Assembly (NCBI RefSeq): GCF_018223345.1
Contig: NZ_CP073587.1
Span: forward strand, 1,399,001-1,463,000
DNA from: Shewanella yunxiaonensis
GTDB lineage: Bacteria > Pseudomonadota > Gammaproteobacteria > Enterobacterales > Shewanellaceae
DNA length: 64,000 nucleotides
Direction of reading: 5' to 3'
Shown here: one piece after another, positions 1 through 7,169 of the stretch
Numbering within the stretch: position 1 is the first letter of the stretch
How the letters are laid out: each line of letters starts with the position of its first letter
Program-made: the position numbers and the translations under genes
Notes under the pieces: model-generated
Database searches by the model: none
Seen by the model: the letters and a program-made list of their open reading frames with translations, nothing else
Told to the model about the DNA's origin: nothing

Positions 1-143
1 TAAGTCATGCTGACACCCGCATAGGGGATAAAGATCCACTTGCGTGCAGATACAGTAAGCGGCTCAATATAACTTAGGGCGTGTGCTAGGTAGGGAGTGT
101 TGCCAACTCTGGAACTACTCAGTAATAATGCATTAAATGCCAT
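1..143 (-). CDS. pepE: Dipeptidase E (PepE), N-terminal part, cut by window edge
   Basis: Translating the minus strand from the ATG at 143-141 gives an uninterrupted 47-residue N-terminus that runs off the window. It contains [17 protein letters not shown] and, further on, [12 protein letters not shown], which is how the peptidase E family (S51 serine peptidases hydrolysing Asp-X dipeptides in the cytosol) begins. The catalytic Ser region lies outside the window. The assignment is by recognition of the N-terminus only. The gene diverges from htpX. Confidence 0.75.
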   Translation of the reverse strand, partial: MAFNALLLSSSRVGNTPYLAHALSYIEPLTVSARKWIFIPYAGVSMT

Positions 144-340
144 ACAGTCGTCCTGACTGGTCAATTGATCTGTCCATCTTAGCAAAAAGCATTACACAGC
201 AACAACGGCTTGCCGCTATCACTTCAGTGAATGCTCATGTTCTATTAAGTTTGGTTTAATCAGTGGTTTCTAGACTGCAGCCATTCTGCAATAAGGCCGC
301 GGACTTACGCTTAAATAAACATAAATTAATCTGACGTTCT

Positions 341-367
341 CTTGAAAAGCAGTATTTTGGACATATT
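341..367 (+). promoter_or_regulatory. Candidate sigma-32 (heat-shock) promoter of htpX
   Basis: CTTGAAA at 341-347 matches the sigma-32 -35 consensus. After 14 bases, CATATT at 362-367 resembles the CCCCATNT -10 element without its leading C run. It lies 50 bases before the htpX start. HtpX is a known heat-shock gene in enterobacteria, which makes the reading plausible but unproven. Confidence 0.4.
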
Positions 368-416
368 ATGTCTGTATCAAATGATAATGTAGCGGATTTC
401 ATGCACAGGAGCTGAT

Positions 417-1283
417 ATGAAGCGTGTGATTCTGTTGATAGCGACAAACTTAGCTATTTTAGCGGTAGCTTCCATTGTGATGTCGTTGTTAGGTGTTAAC
501 AGCCGTTCGATGGAAGGGCTTTTGGTATTTGCCGCAATATTTGGTTTTGGCGGTGCCTTTATCAGTTTGGCTATTTCTAAATGGATGGCTAAACAAGCTA
601 TGGGGTGTGAGGTTATCACTAATCCTCGTGATAATACTGAAAGATGGTTAGTGGAAACTGTTGCGCGTCAGGCTCAGCAACTCGGACTGAAAATGCCAGA
701 GGTGGCAATTTATCAGTCACCAGAGATGAATGCATTTGCTACCGGACCGAGTAAAGACAACTCATTGGTCGCGGTGAGTACCGGTTTATTGTACGGCATG
801 AATGCTGATGAAGTTGAGGCGGTGCTGGCGCACGAAATGAGTCACGTTGCTAATGGTGACATGGTAACGTTAACCCTCATCCAAGGTGTGGTGAACACCT
901 TCGTGATCTTTGCCGCGCGGGTGGTGGCAGGTATCGTCAGCAATGTCGTGGCTAATAATGACGAAGAGGGTGAAGGTCTTGGCACCTTTGCGTACATGGG
1001 GGTGGTATTTGTGATGGAAATGCTGTTTGGTATCTTGGCATCGCTTATCGTTGCATACTTCTCTCGTGTAAGAGAATTTCGTGCTGATGCCGGCTCTGCA
1101 AAATTGGTCGGTGGTAACAAGATGATTGCGGCGCTGGAACGGTTGCGTCAGGGGCCTGCTGTAGGTGATATGCCTGCTACCATCTCCGCCTTTGGCATCA
1201 ATGGTAAGCGTTCAATGGCTGAACTGTTTATGAGCCATCCACCGTTAGAGAAGCGTATCGAAGCATTACGTAGCGCTGCGTAA
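417..1283 (+). CDS. htpX: Membrane zinc metalloprotease HtpX (M48)
   Basis: 288 residues, the usual length of HtpX, an inner-membrane stress protease that degrades misfolded membrane proteins alongside FtsH. Two N-terminal membrane segments (about 4-26 and 34-54) precede the zinc motif HEMSH at 139-143. The third ligand is expected in the [12 protein letters not shown] segment after the third and fourth hydrophobic stretches (about 150-215). The start is supported by AGGAG seven bases upstream. A heat-shock-like promoter precedes it and a terminator follows, so it is probably monocistronic. Confidence 0.95.
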   Translation: MKRVILLIATNLAILAVASIVMSLLGVNSRSMEGLLVFAAIFGFGGAFISLAISKWMAKQAMGCEVITNPRDNTERWLVETVARQAQQLGLKMPEVAIYQSPEMNAFATGPSKDNSLVAVSTGLLYGMNADEVEAVLAHEMSHVANGDMVTLTLIQGVVNTFVIFAARVVAGIVSNVVANNDEEGEGLGTFAYMGVVFVMEMLFGILASLIVAYFSRVREFRADAGSAKLVGGNKMIAALERLRQGPAVGDMPATISAFGINGKRSMAELFMSHPPLEKRIEALRSAA

Positions 1284-1302
1284 TTGAAACAAAATCATGC
1301 AT

Positions 1303-1335
1303 GAAGAAGGTCTTTTTAGGCCTTCTTCAGTTTTA
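1303..1335 (+). terminator. Rho-independent terminator of htpX
   Basis: Perfect 8-bp stem GAAGAAGG (1303-1310) / CCTTCTTC (1321-1328) followed by a T-rich stretch, 20 bases after the htpX stop. The rest of the 311-base gap to cctA shows no gene; it should hold the cctA promoter, which I could not place. Confidence 0.75.
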
Positions 1336-1600
1336 ATTAAGCGTTTGCTGTCAAATGTATTACTGACTGTTTTATCAAGTAAAATTTTTGTAAAAGTCCA
1401 TCCAAGTTCGCAGTTAACTTGATTTAGCGCACATTTTGTTTAATCCGTTGTTGTTAAAGTAACGCCGACTTAAATTTAGTTTGCTTAGTACCTAAAGCTT
1501 GGCTAAGTTAATTTGAAGTCGTGCTATTTACTGGCGGCTGGATGGGGGTCAACCCTGACATAAGAATTCCCAGTAGCTGTCAAAACTCGAGGATATGATT

Positions 1601-1954
1601 ATGAGCAAGAAACTGTTAAGTGCATTGTTTGGTGCAAGTCTGGCTGCTCTGGCAATGTCTCCTGCTGCATTTGCCGCAGATCAGAAGATCAATGAGTTCC
1701 ACGCCGATATGGGCGGTGGTTGTGAGACTTGCCATAAAGATGGTGCGCCATCTTCTGATGGTGTATACGAGTTCCAGCAGTGCCAGAGCTGTCACGGTCC
1801 GCTGGCTGATATGGACGCTGTGCACAAGCCACACGATGGCAAACTGCAGTGTAACGATTGCCACAAAGTACATGATGAAGTCGTAGGTCAGCGCCCAACT
1901 TGTGAAGGCTGCCACGATGATGGTCGTACTGCTGAAAAAATTCTGGGTAAATAA
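1601..1954 (+). CDS. cctA: Small tetrahaem cytochrome c (CctA/STC)
   Basis: 117 residues with a Sec signal peptide ending at AFA-AD (about residue 25) and a mature domain of about 91 residues with four CxxCH motifs (CETCH, CQSCH, CNDCH, CEGCH). This is the size and layout of the abundant periplasmic small tetrahaem cytochrome of Shewanella, which carries electrons between CymA and periplasmic or outer-membrane reductases. Two in-frame ATGs exist (1595 and 1601); the second is better spaced from GAGGA. It is monocistronic with its own terminator. It may connect functionally to the Mtr conduit and periplasmic reductases encoded elsewhere in the window. Confidence 0.92.
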   Translation: MSKKLLSALFGASLAALAMSPAAFAADQKINEFHADMGGGCETCHKDGAPSSDGVYEFQQCQSCHGPLADMDAVHKPHDGKLQCNDCHKVHDEVVGQRPTCEGCHDDGRTAEKILGK

Positions 1955-1990
1955 GTAACTCTATAACAGTTACTTCCCATTACTTAAAAA

Positions 1991-2017
1991 TGCCGACATA
2001 ACGTCGGCATTTTTTTT
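1991..2017 (+). terminator. Rho-independent terminator of cctA
   Basis: Stem TGCCGAC / GTCGGCA with loop ATAAC (1991-2009), followed by eight T. Confidence 0.9.
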
Positions 2018-2167
2018 GTGAATTCGACAGCCACAATGATTAATTTCACTCAGGGTTTAAATGCTCCAATGTAAACGCCCGATGAGCGAGTCGGTGTTGT
2101 CTAGAGCGTTTGGGTGAGTGAACCCGCTATTTTCACCATAGAAATTCAATTTTACATCGATAAAATA

Positions 2168-2183
2168 TACCTATATAGAGGTA
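2168..2183. promoter_or_regulatory. NarP/NarL-type 7-2-7 binding site, upstream copy
   Basis: TACCTAT-AT-AGAGGTA. Both heptamers fit the NarL/NarP consensus TACYYMT in inverted 7-2-7 arrangement, the form bound by NarP. It lies about 215 bases before the nasA start. Confidence 0.7.
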
Positions 2184-2197
2184 TGAAAACCCATATA

Positions 2198-2213
2198 TAC
2201 CTCTTTATAGGTA
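2198..2213. promoter_or_regulatory. NarP/NarL-type 7-2-7 binding site, downstream copy
   Basis: TACCTCT-TT-ATAGGTA, again both heptamers on consensus. Centre-to-centre distance from the first site is 30 bp, close to three helical turns, so both sites face the same side of the DNA. A further dyad, GGTTAAA (2284-2290) / TTTAACC (2298-2304), lies between here and nasA with unknown role. Confidence 0.7.
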
Positions 2214-2395
2214 TATGATTTATAAGGAAAAATTGCACCATTCTTGTTCAGAGGAATACTTTTTTGCCCTGTTGTTGCGCAAAGGTTAAAGATAAAATTT
2301 AACCTATATTTCAAAAACTCATTATAAATCATGGTTGTCTAAATTTTGGCCTATCTGTTGCACTAGTCTTTCGTGAGTTGAATGGGAGGCTAACG

Positions 2396-5032
2396 GTGAA
2401 ACAGATCCAGACAAACTGTGCATACTGTGGTGTTGGTTGCGGCATCCAGGTTCAAATAGGGGCAAACGGTCACTCGCTAAAAGGCGATGCTGACCATACT
2501 GCCAACTTTGGTCGCTTATGCCAGAAAGGCGAGCGTTTGTTGGAAACGCTGCCGCTGCCGCACGCTTTACGCTACCCACGCCTTACCGCCACAGATGAGA
2601 CCATCAGTTGGCTTCACGCCACGCAATTGATTGCGGATACTTTCTCTGAAGCCATTCAGCAATATGGTTCCGATTCAGTTGCCTTTTATCTTTCCGGACA
2701 GTTGCTGACTGAAGATTATTATGTCGCAAATAAACTGGCGAAAGGGTATTGGGGAACGGCTAACGTCGATACCAATTCTAGGCTTTGTATGTCTTCTGCG
2801 GTGAGCGCGCATCTGCGTGCTTTTGGCGAAGATGTGGTGCCGGGTTGTTATCAGGATTTTGATGTTGCCAAGGTGATTGTATTGGTAGGTGCAAATACCG
2901 CGTGGACTCATCCAGTACTGTTTCAGCGGATCTTGCGGGCGCGCGAAAGCCGTGGTAGCAAATTGGTGGTTATCGATCCGCGTCGTACCGCTACAGCGCG
3001 TCAGGCAGATCTGCACATCGCCATCAAACCCGGTAAAGATTTGCAGTTATTCTCTCTGTTATTCCGCCATCTTGCTGTTAGCGATGCGGTAAAACAGGAA
3101 TATGTTAACACTCATACCTCTGGTCTTGATAACGCACTTACAAAGCTTGCGGGCTGGCTTAAAGATGACGGTTCAGTACTGAAACAGTGTGGTGTTTCTG
3201 AACCAGTATTTGCCCAGTTATTAGCGCTTTATCGGGATAACGAAGAAGTGGTCACCGCCAGCTGTATGGGCGTGAATCAATCACTGAATGGTACCGATAC
3301 CACCAACGCAATCATTAATTGCCATCTGCTAAAAGGGCATATTGGCAAACCGGGTTGTGGTTTCTTTTCGCTGACCGGGCAACCAAATGCAATGGGCGGT
3401 CGGGAAGTTGGTGGATTGGCAACGCAATTGGCAAACCACATGGGCTTTTCGGAAAAAGAACATCGGTTACTTTCTGAATTCTGGCCCGCCAGTAATGTGG
3501 CGACCCGACCTGGCCTGAGCGCGGTGGATCTATTTCAGGCAATGGCTGATGGCAAGATCAAAGCCGTGTGGATTTTGGCGACCAATCCGGCAGCGTCCAT
3601 GCCGGATGTCGCGCTGGTACGTAAGGCATTACAAACATGCCCATTTGTGGTGGTGTCAGACATCAGCCAGGATACCGATACCGCCAAGCTTGCTGATTTA
3701 TTACTACCCGCACAGGGTTGGTCGGAGAAATCTGGCACCACAACCAATAGTGAACGCACCATCACGCGGCAGCGGCCATTTCTTAACGCAGCCGGTGAAG
3801 CACGAGCCGACTGGCAGATGGTATGCGACGTAGCAACTGCGATGGGGTATCCAGGATTTCATTATCGTAATGAAGCTGATATCTTTCGGGAGTTTGCTGC
3901 CCTGTCAGCTAAGGTGGTCAGTGAATTTCCTGGTAAGCAGTTGGATCTCAGTGGCTTCGCAGACATCACTGAGGCTGAATATGCCTCCATGCAGCCCCAA
4001 CAATGGCCGGTAAACGGCTACACCGATAACCGTCGCCTTTATGCCGATGGCGTGTTTTCTACTGAGGATGGTCGTGCCAGTTTTGTCGTGCCGAAAGTGG
4101 TTGTTCAGGCGGTCAGCTCGGACGACCTGATCTTGTTGTCTGGCCGCAGTCGCGACCAGTGGCACACCCGCAGTCGTACTGGCCATGTGGCAGCGCTAAC
4201 ATCCCATGAACCACAACCTTGTGTGTTCGCACATTCGCAGACATTAACCGATAGGCAAATCGTTGCGGGGCAATTAGTCAGGATTAGCAACAGCAATGGT
4301 CAACAGTTGATTGTGCAAGCGCTTGCTGATGATGATCTCCAGCCCGATCAGCTGTTTATGTCGATTCACTGGACTGGCCGCGAAACAGCCAATGCCAGCG
4401 TCAATCTGCTGTTGGATAGTCGTCGAGATCTCTGTTCCAAACAGCCTGCATTCAAGGGGCAATGCGTCAAATTGAGCCCCATAAATGACCTGATGCAAGG
4501 TATTGCCTGGGGCGAAAGCATCGATAATCTGCCATATGACTATCGTTTTGAACAGCGCTTACCGCAAGCCAGTTGTTACCATTTCGCGGTGGCCAAAACA
4601 CAGCTCACTGGCCTTGCCAATGGCCTCAGTTGGCAAGTGCAGCAAGTGGATGTGCATTGTCAGCTCAAGGCGGGAAAAATCGTCTCGATTCATTTGGTAT
4701 CGTCGTTACGCATTGCCATCGATAAAGAAGCAGTATCTCGTCTGATCGGTCTCTCTATCAACGCCAACACCATTACCCAATTGGAACAACTGGTGAAAGC
4801 TGGTGACAGCCCGTTGGTGTGTGTTTGTAAAGGCGTTACCCGCGAACAGGTGATTACTGTCGGGCACAGCTTTGCGCCAGCAAGTCGTTTGGAGGGTATT
4901 CAACAACTGACGGGGTGTGGTACTGGTTGCGGCAGTTGTCGTGGCGAGCTGTTGTCAATTCTGGAAGCCGAATTTCCAAAAACGTCAGAAACACAGGCCG
5001 TAAGTACGGGGGAGGCGAGTCATGGCAACTGA
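2396..5032 (+). CDS. nasA: Assimilatory nitrate reductase, catalytic subunit
   Basis: 878 residues from the GTG at 2396, chosen over an upstream TTG (2378) because GGGAGG sits six bases before it. This cytoplasmic molybdopterin enzyme reduces nitrate to nitrite for nitrogen assimilation. The N-terminal [4Fe-4S] motif is CAYCGVGCG with a later LCQKG. The Mo-ligand Cys is expected in NSRLCMSSA. A C-terminal BFD-like [2Fe-2S] domain (CVCKGVT ... GCGTGCGSC) is the extra electron-entry module of the NasA subgroup. There is no Tat signal, which agrees with a cytoplasmic enzyme. It overlaps cobA by 11 bases, so translation is probably coupled. Confidence 0.95.
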   Translation: MKQIQTNCAYCGVGCGIQVQIGANGHSLKGDADHTANFGRLCQKGERLLETLPLPHALRYPRLTATDETISWLHATQLIADTFSEAIQQYGSDSVAFYLSGQLLTEDYYVANKLAKGYWGTANVDTNSRLCMSSAVSAHLRAFGEDVVPGCYQDFDVAKVIVLVGANTAWTHPVLFQRILRARESRGSKLVVIDPRRTATARQADLHIAIKPGKDLQLFSLLFRHLAVSDAVKQEYVNTHTSGLDNALTKLAGWLKDDGSVLKQCGVSEPVFAQLLALYRDNEEVVTASCMGVNQSLNGTDTTNAIINCHLLKGHIGKPGCGFFSLTGQPNAMGGREVGGLATQLANHMGFSEKEHRLLSEFWPASNVATRPGLSAVDLFQAMADGKIKAVWILATNPAASMPDVALVRKALQTCPFVVVSDISQDTDTAKLADLLLPAQGWSEKSGTTTNSERTITRQRPFLNAAGEARADWQMVCDVATAMGYPGFHYRNEADIFREFAALSAKVVSEFPGKQLDLSGFADITEAEYASMQPQQWPVNGYTDNRRLYADGVFSTEDGRASFVVPKVVVQAVSSDDLILLSGRSRDQWHTRSRTGHVAALTSHEPQPCVFAHSQTLTDRQIVAGQLVRISNSNGQQLIVQALADDDLQPDQLFMSIHWTGRETANASVNLLLDSRRDLCSKQPAFKGQCVKLSPINDLMQGIAWGESIDNLPYDYRFEQRLPQASCYHFAVAKTQLTGLANGLSWQVQQVDVHCQLKAGKIVSIHLVSSLRIAIDKEAVSRLIGLSINANTITQLEQLVKAGDSPLVCVCKGVTREQVITVGHSFAPASRLEGIQQLTGCGTGCGSCRGELLSILEAEFPKTSETQAVSTGEASHGN

Positions 5033-5864
5033 AATGCAGGCGCTATTAGCCGGGAGTTCATTACCACAATTGTCTGCTGGAAACGTCGCGCTGGTGGGCG
5101 CGGGGTGTGGCAGCTTGGGCAATCTGACGCTGGCAGCATTTAAGCTGATCTGTAGTGCAGAAGTGGTGGTGTTTGACGCATTAGTTGATAGCGAGATTTT
5201 GGCACTGTTACCAGAAGAGTGTGAGCGTTACGACATGGGTAAGCGCGGCGGTGATGTTTCTGCGAGCCAGGATGCCATCAATCACAAATTGTTGTCATTA
5301 GCGCTGCGAGGATTAAAAGTGCTACGTCTTAAAGGCGGCGATCCTGGCGTGTTTGGCCGAGGTGGTGAAGAAGCATTATTTCTGGCGCGTCATGGGGTGA
5401 AAACGCAATTTGTGGCCGGCGTGACCGCTGCATTAGGTTGTGCTGCCGCAGCGGCGATCCCATTGACTCATCGTGGTGTTTCGCGTTCTGTCACCTTAGT
5501 CACAGGTCATCAGGCAACCGGTGATACTACTCACCATTGGCGTTCATTGCTGGATTTAGGCAGCACCTTAGTCTTCTACATGGGCAAAGATCAGGCACAA
5601 AAAATTGCGGCTTCTTTGTTGCTGTCTGGGGCTGCCGCTGACTTACCAATGGTGTTTATCAGTGCTGGTTGCCGTAATGAACAACAGCTGCATTACGCCA
5701 CTATCAGCACCATGGCATCCGTTGCCAAAACCATCACCAGTGCGGGCCCAACCTTGATGATTTTGGGTGAGGTGGTATCCGTGGGCAGCGAGCTACAGCA
5801 ACTATTGAATACGATCGATAGTGAGTTTGATAACGGAGGTGTGCGTCATGCTATCGCCGGTTGA
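5022..5864 (+). CDS. cobA: Uroporphyrinogen-III C-methyltransferase (SUMT)
   Basis: 280 residues. It adds methyl groups from SAM at C2 and C7 of uroporphyrinogen III to give precorrin-2, the branch point to sirohaem, which NirB downstream needs. Family motifs seen: VALVGAGCGSLGNLTL near the N-terminus, LRLKGGDPGVFGRGGEE, AGVTAALG, PLTHRG and the tail segment GPTLMILGEVV. It is a free-standing SUMT without the CysG dehydrogenase/ferrochelatase half. The start has GGGGGAGG upstream and lies inside the nasA end; its own end overlaps the next gene by 17 bases. Confidence 0.95.
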   Translation: MATEMQALLAGSSLPQLSAGNVALVGAGCGSLGNLTLAAFKLICSAEVVVFDALVDSEILALLPEECERYDMGKRGGDVSASQDAINHKLLSLALRGLKVLRLKGGDPGVFGRGGEEALFLARHGVKTQFVAGVTAALGCAAAAAIPLTHRGVSRSVTLVTGHQATGDTTHHWRSLLDLGSTLVFYMGKDQAQKIAASLLLSGAAADLPMVFISAGCRNEQQLHYATISTMASVAKTITSAGPTLMILGEVVSVGSELQQLLNTIDSEFDNGGVRHAIAG

Positions 5865-7029
5865 CTTTGAAGTTGCGATGACTGCGCGCGAGCTGGTGCA
5901 TGCGGTGGCATCGGGGCCGAAAAAAGCGCGTACGCTGACGGTCGATGAGGCTCGTTCGATGATCCACTTGTGGACCCAGGGCGAAATGGATGATCTGCAA
6001 TTGGGTGCAGTGCTGATGATCATGCGTCATCGTGGTGAAACTGCAGCAGAAGTTGCCGGTGCAGCGATGGGACTCCGGGATCTTAGTGTGTTTGCCAACG
6101 TGCCTGAACTCGCCGCCACGCTGGATTGGCCGTGTTATGCCGGTAAACGTGAACAATTTCCTTGGTTACTGTTTGCCGCGCTGCGGTTGGGTAAAAAACA
6201 ACAACGCATTCTATTGCATGGCGATGAGTTAGCGTCGCCAAAGCGTAATCATGTCGCGGCATTCGTCAAGCAAGTGGGCATTCCTACGGCCATTGATGCT
6301 AACGGCGCAGCCAAAGCGCTCGACAGCAAAGGCGTGGTGTATATGGCGCTTGATAGCATGCTGCCGCTCTGGCCTCGGGTAAGGGAACTGCATCGCACAC
6401 TGGGACTGCGCAGTCTGCTGACACAAGCCGTCCGCTTTTTTAATCCAGCCAACTGCCAATATGGGGTCAGAAGCTATTTTCATCATGGCTTAGATCAACA
6501 TTATCTGGCGGTGCTCAATGCGATGGCGACGAGTTGCCATAAGCAAGACCTGGTGATTTTTCGTGGGCACCAAGGTGAAGCCGAAATCAATCCGCGGATA
6601 GAGAATCAACTGTTGTTTTGGCGTGATGGGGTAGTGACCAGCGAAGTATTACCTGTGTGCGCACCTGAAGGTACACAAGCGCAATTGCAACAACTAGGAA
6701 CCGATGAAGACGTATTGGCGCGTTTTGCTAATGTGGCGCGTCCTGGGGCAGCAGATAGCAGTCTGCAAGCCGCAACAGTCAATGCCACGCTGGCGGTGAT
6801 GCTGCGATTGCTGCAACAGGACAACAGTGTTGCTGCAGCGTTAACGCGCGCAAATAACAGTAAATTACAAGCGAATCATGCGATTAGCACGTTATGTCGT
6901 ATGTTGGTCAAGCAAGGGGGTCACAACGAAGATGAAGCCTTTCAGCTGCTTCGGAAAAAATCGATGCATAGTGGCATCAGCATGGACAAATTAGCAAGAC
7001 AGTTATTGCAGCACGTCGCGGTAGCTTAA
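5848..7029 (+). CDS. TrpD2-like (YbiB family) phosphoribosyltransferase-fold protein
   Basis: 393 residues from the ATG at 5848, picked because GGAGG lies eight bases upstream; upstream GTG codons in frame lack a ribosome site. The protein resembles anthranilate phosphoribosyltransferase (TrpD): an N-terminal helical segment with ARTLTVDEARSMIHLWTQGE and MRHRGETAAEVAGAA, then the larger domain. The family is called TrpD2 or YbiB; E. coli YbiB binds nucleic acid and is not a tryptophan enzyme. The PRPP-binding KHGN-type motif of true TrpD is not apparent. Its place between cobA and nirB suggests co-expression with nitrate assimilation. Its role there is unknown. Confidence 0.8.
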   Translation: MLSPVDFEVAMTARELVHAVASGPKKARTLTVDEARSMIHLWTQGEMDDLQLGAVLMIMRHRGETAAEVAGAAMGLRDLSVFANVPELAATLDWPCYAGKREQFPWLLFAALRLGKKQQRILLHGDELASPKRNHVAAFVKQVGIPTAIDANGAAKALDSKGVVYMALDSMLPLWPRVRELHRTLGLRSLLTQAVRFFNPANCQYGVRSYFHHGLDQHYLAVLNAMATSCHKQDLVIFRGHQGEAEINPRIENQLLFWRDGVVTSEVLPVCAPEGTQAQLQQLGTDEDVLARFANVARPGAADSSLQAATVNATLAVMLRLLQQDNSVAAALTRANNSKLQANHAISTLCRMLVKQGGHNEDEAFQLLRKKSMHSGISMDKLARQLLQHVAVA

Positions 7030-7059
7030 TGCTGTATGCGCCTACGGGCTTCAGCATTA
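7027..7059 (+). other. Hairpin at the end of the TrpD2-like gene
   Basis: TAATGCTG (7027-7034) pairs with CAGCATTA (7052-7059), with a weak inner CC/GG pair. It overlaps the stop codon of the upstream gene and stands 28 bases before the much stronger terminator-like hairpin at 7088. The pair may be an attenuator or simply two 3' structures. Confidence 0.4.
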
Positions 7060-7087
7060 TTAATAAAATCAGTTAATTAAATATGGC

Positions 7088-7131
7088 AATGGCGCCACTC
7101 TCCCGCTGAGGAGGTGGCGCCATTTATTTTT
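7088..7131 (+). terminator. Strong terminator or attenuator hairpin between the TrpD2-like gene and nirB
   Basis: AATGGCGCCAC (7088-7098) pairs perfectly with GTGGCGCCATT (7114-7124); CTCC/GGAG extends the stem around loop CGCTGA. TATTTTTAC follows. Only 45 bases remain before nirB, too few for an ordinary promoter downstream of the hairpin. Transcription of nirBD must therefore read through, start inside the hairpin, or be controlled by antitermination. Confidence 0.8.
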
Positions 7132-7169
7132 ACAGTTTTCGAAATACCAAGCGAGAGCACGGGGGTTAC

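Noticed and set aside
1616..1915. 99-codon minus-strand open frame
   Set aside because: It is the antisense shadow of cctA; the haem motifs on the plus strand explain the region.
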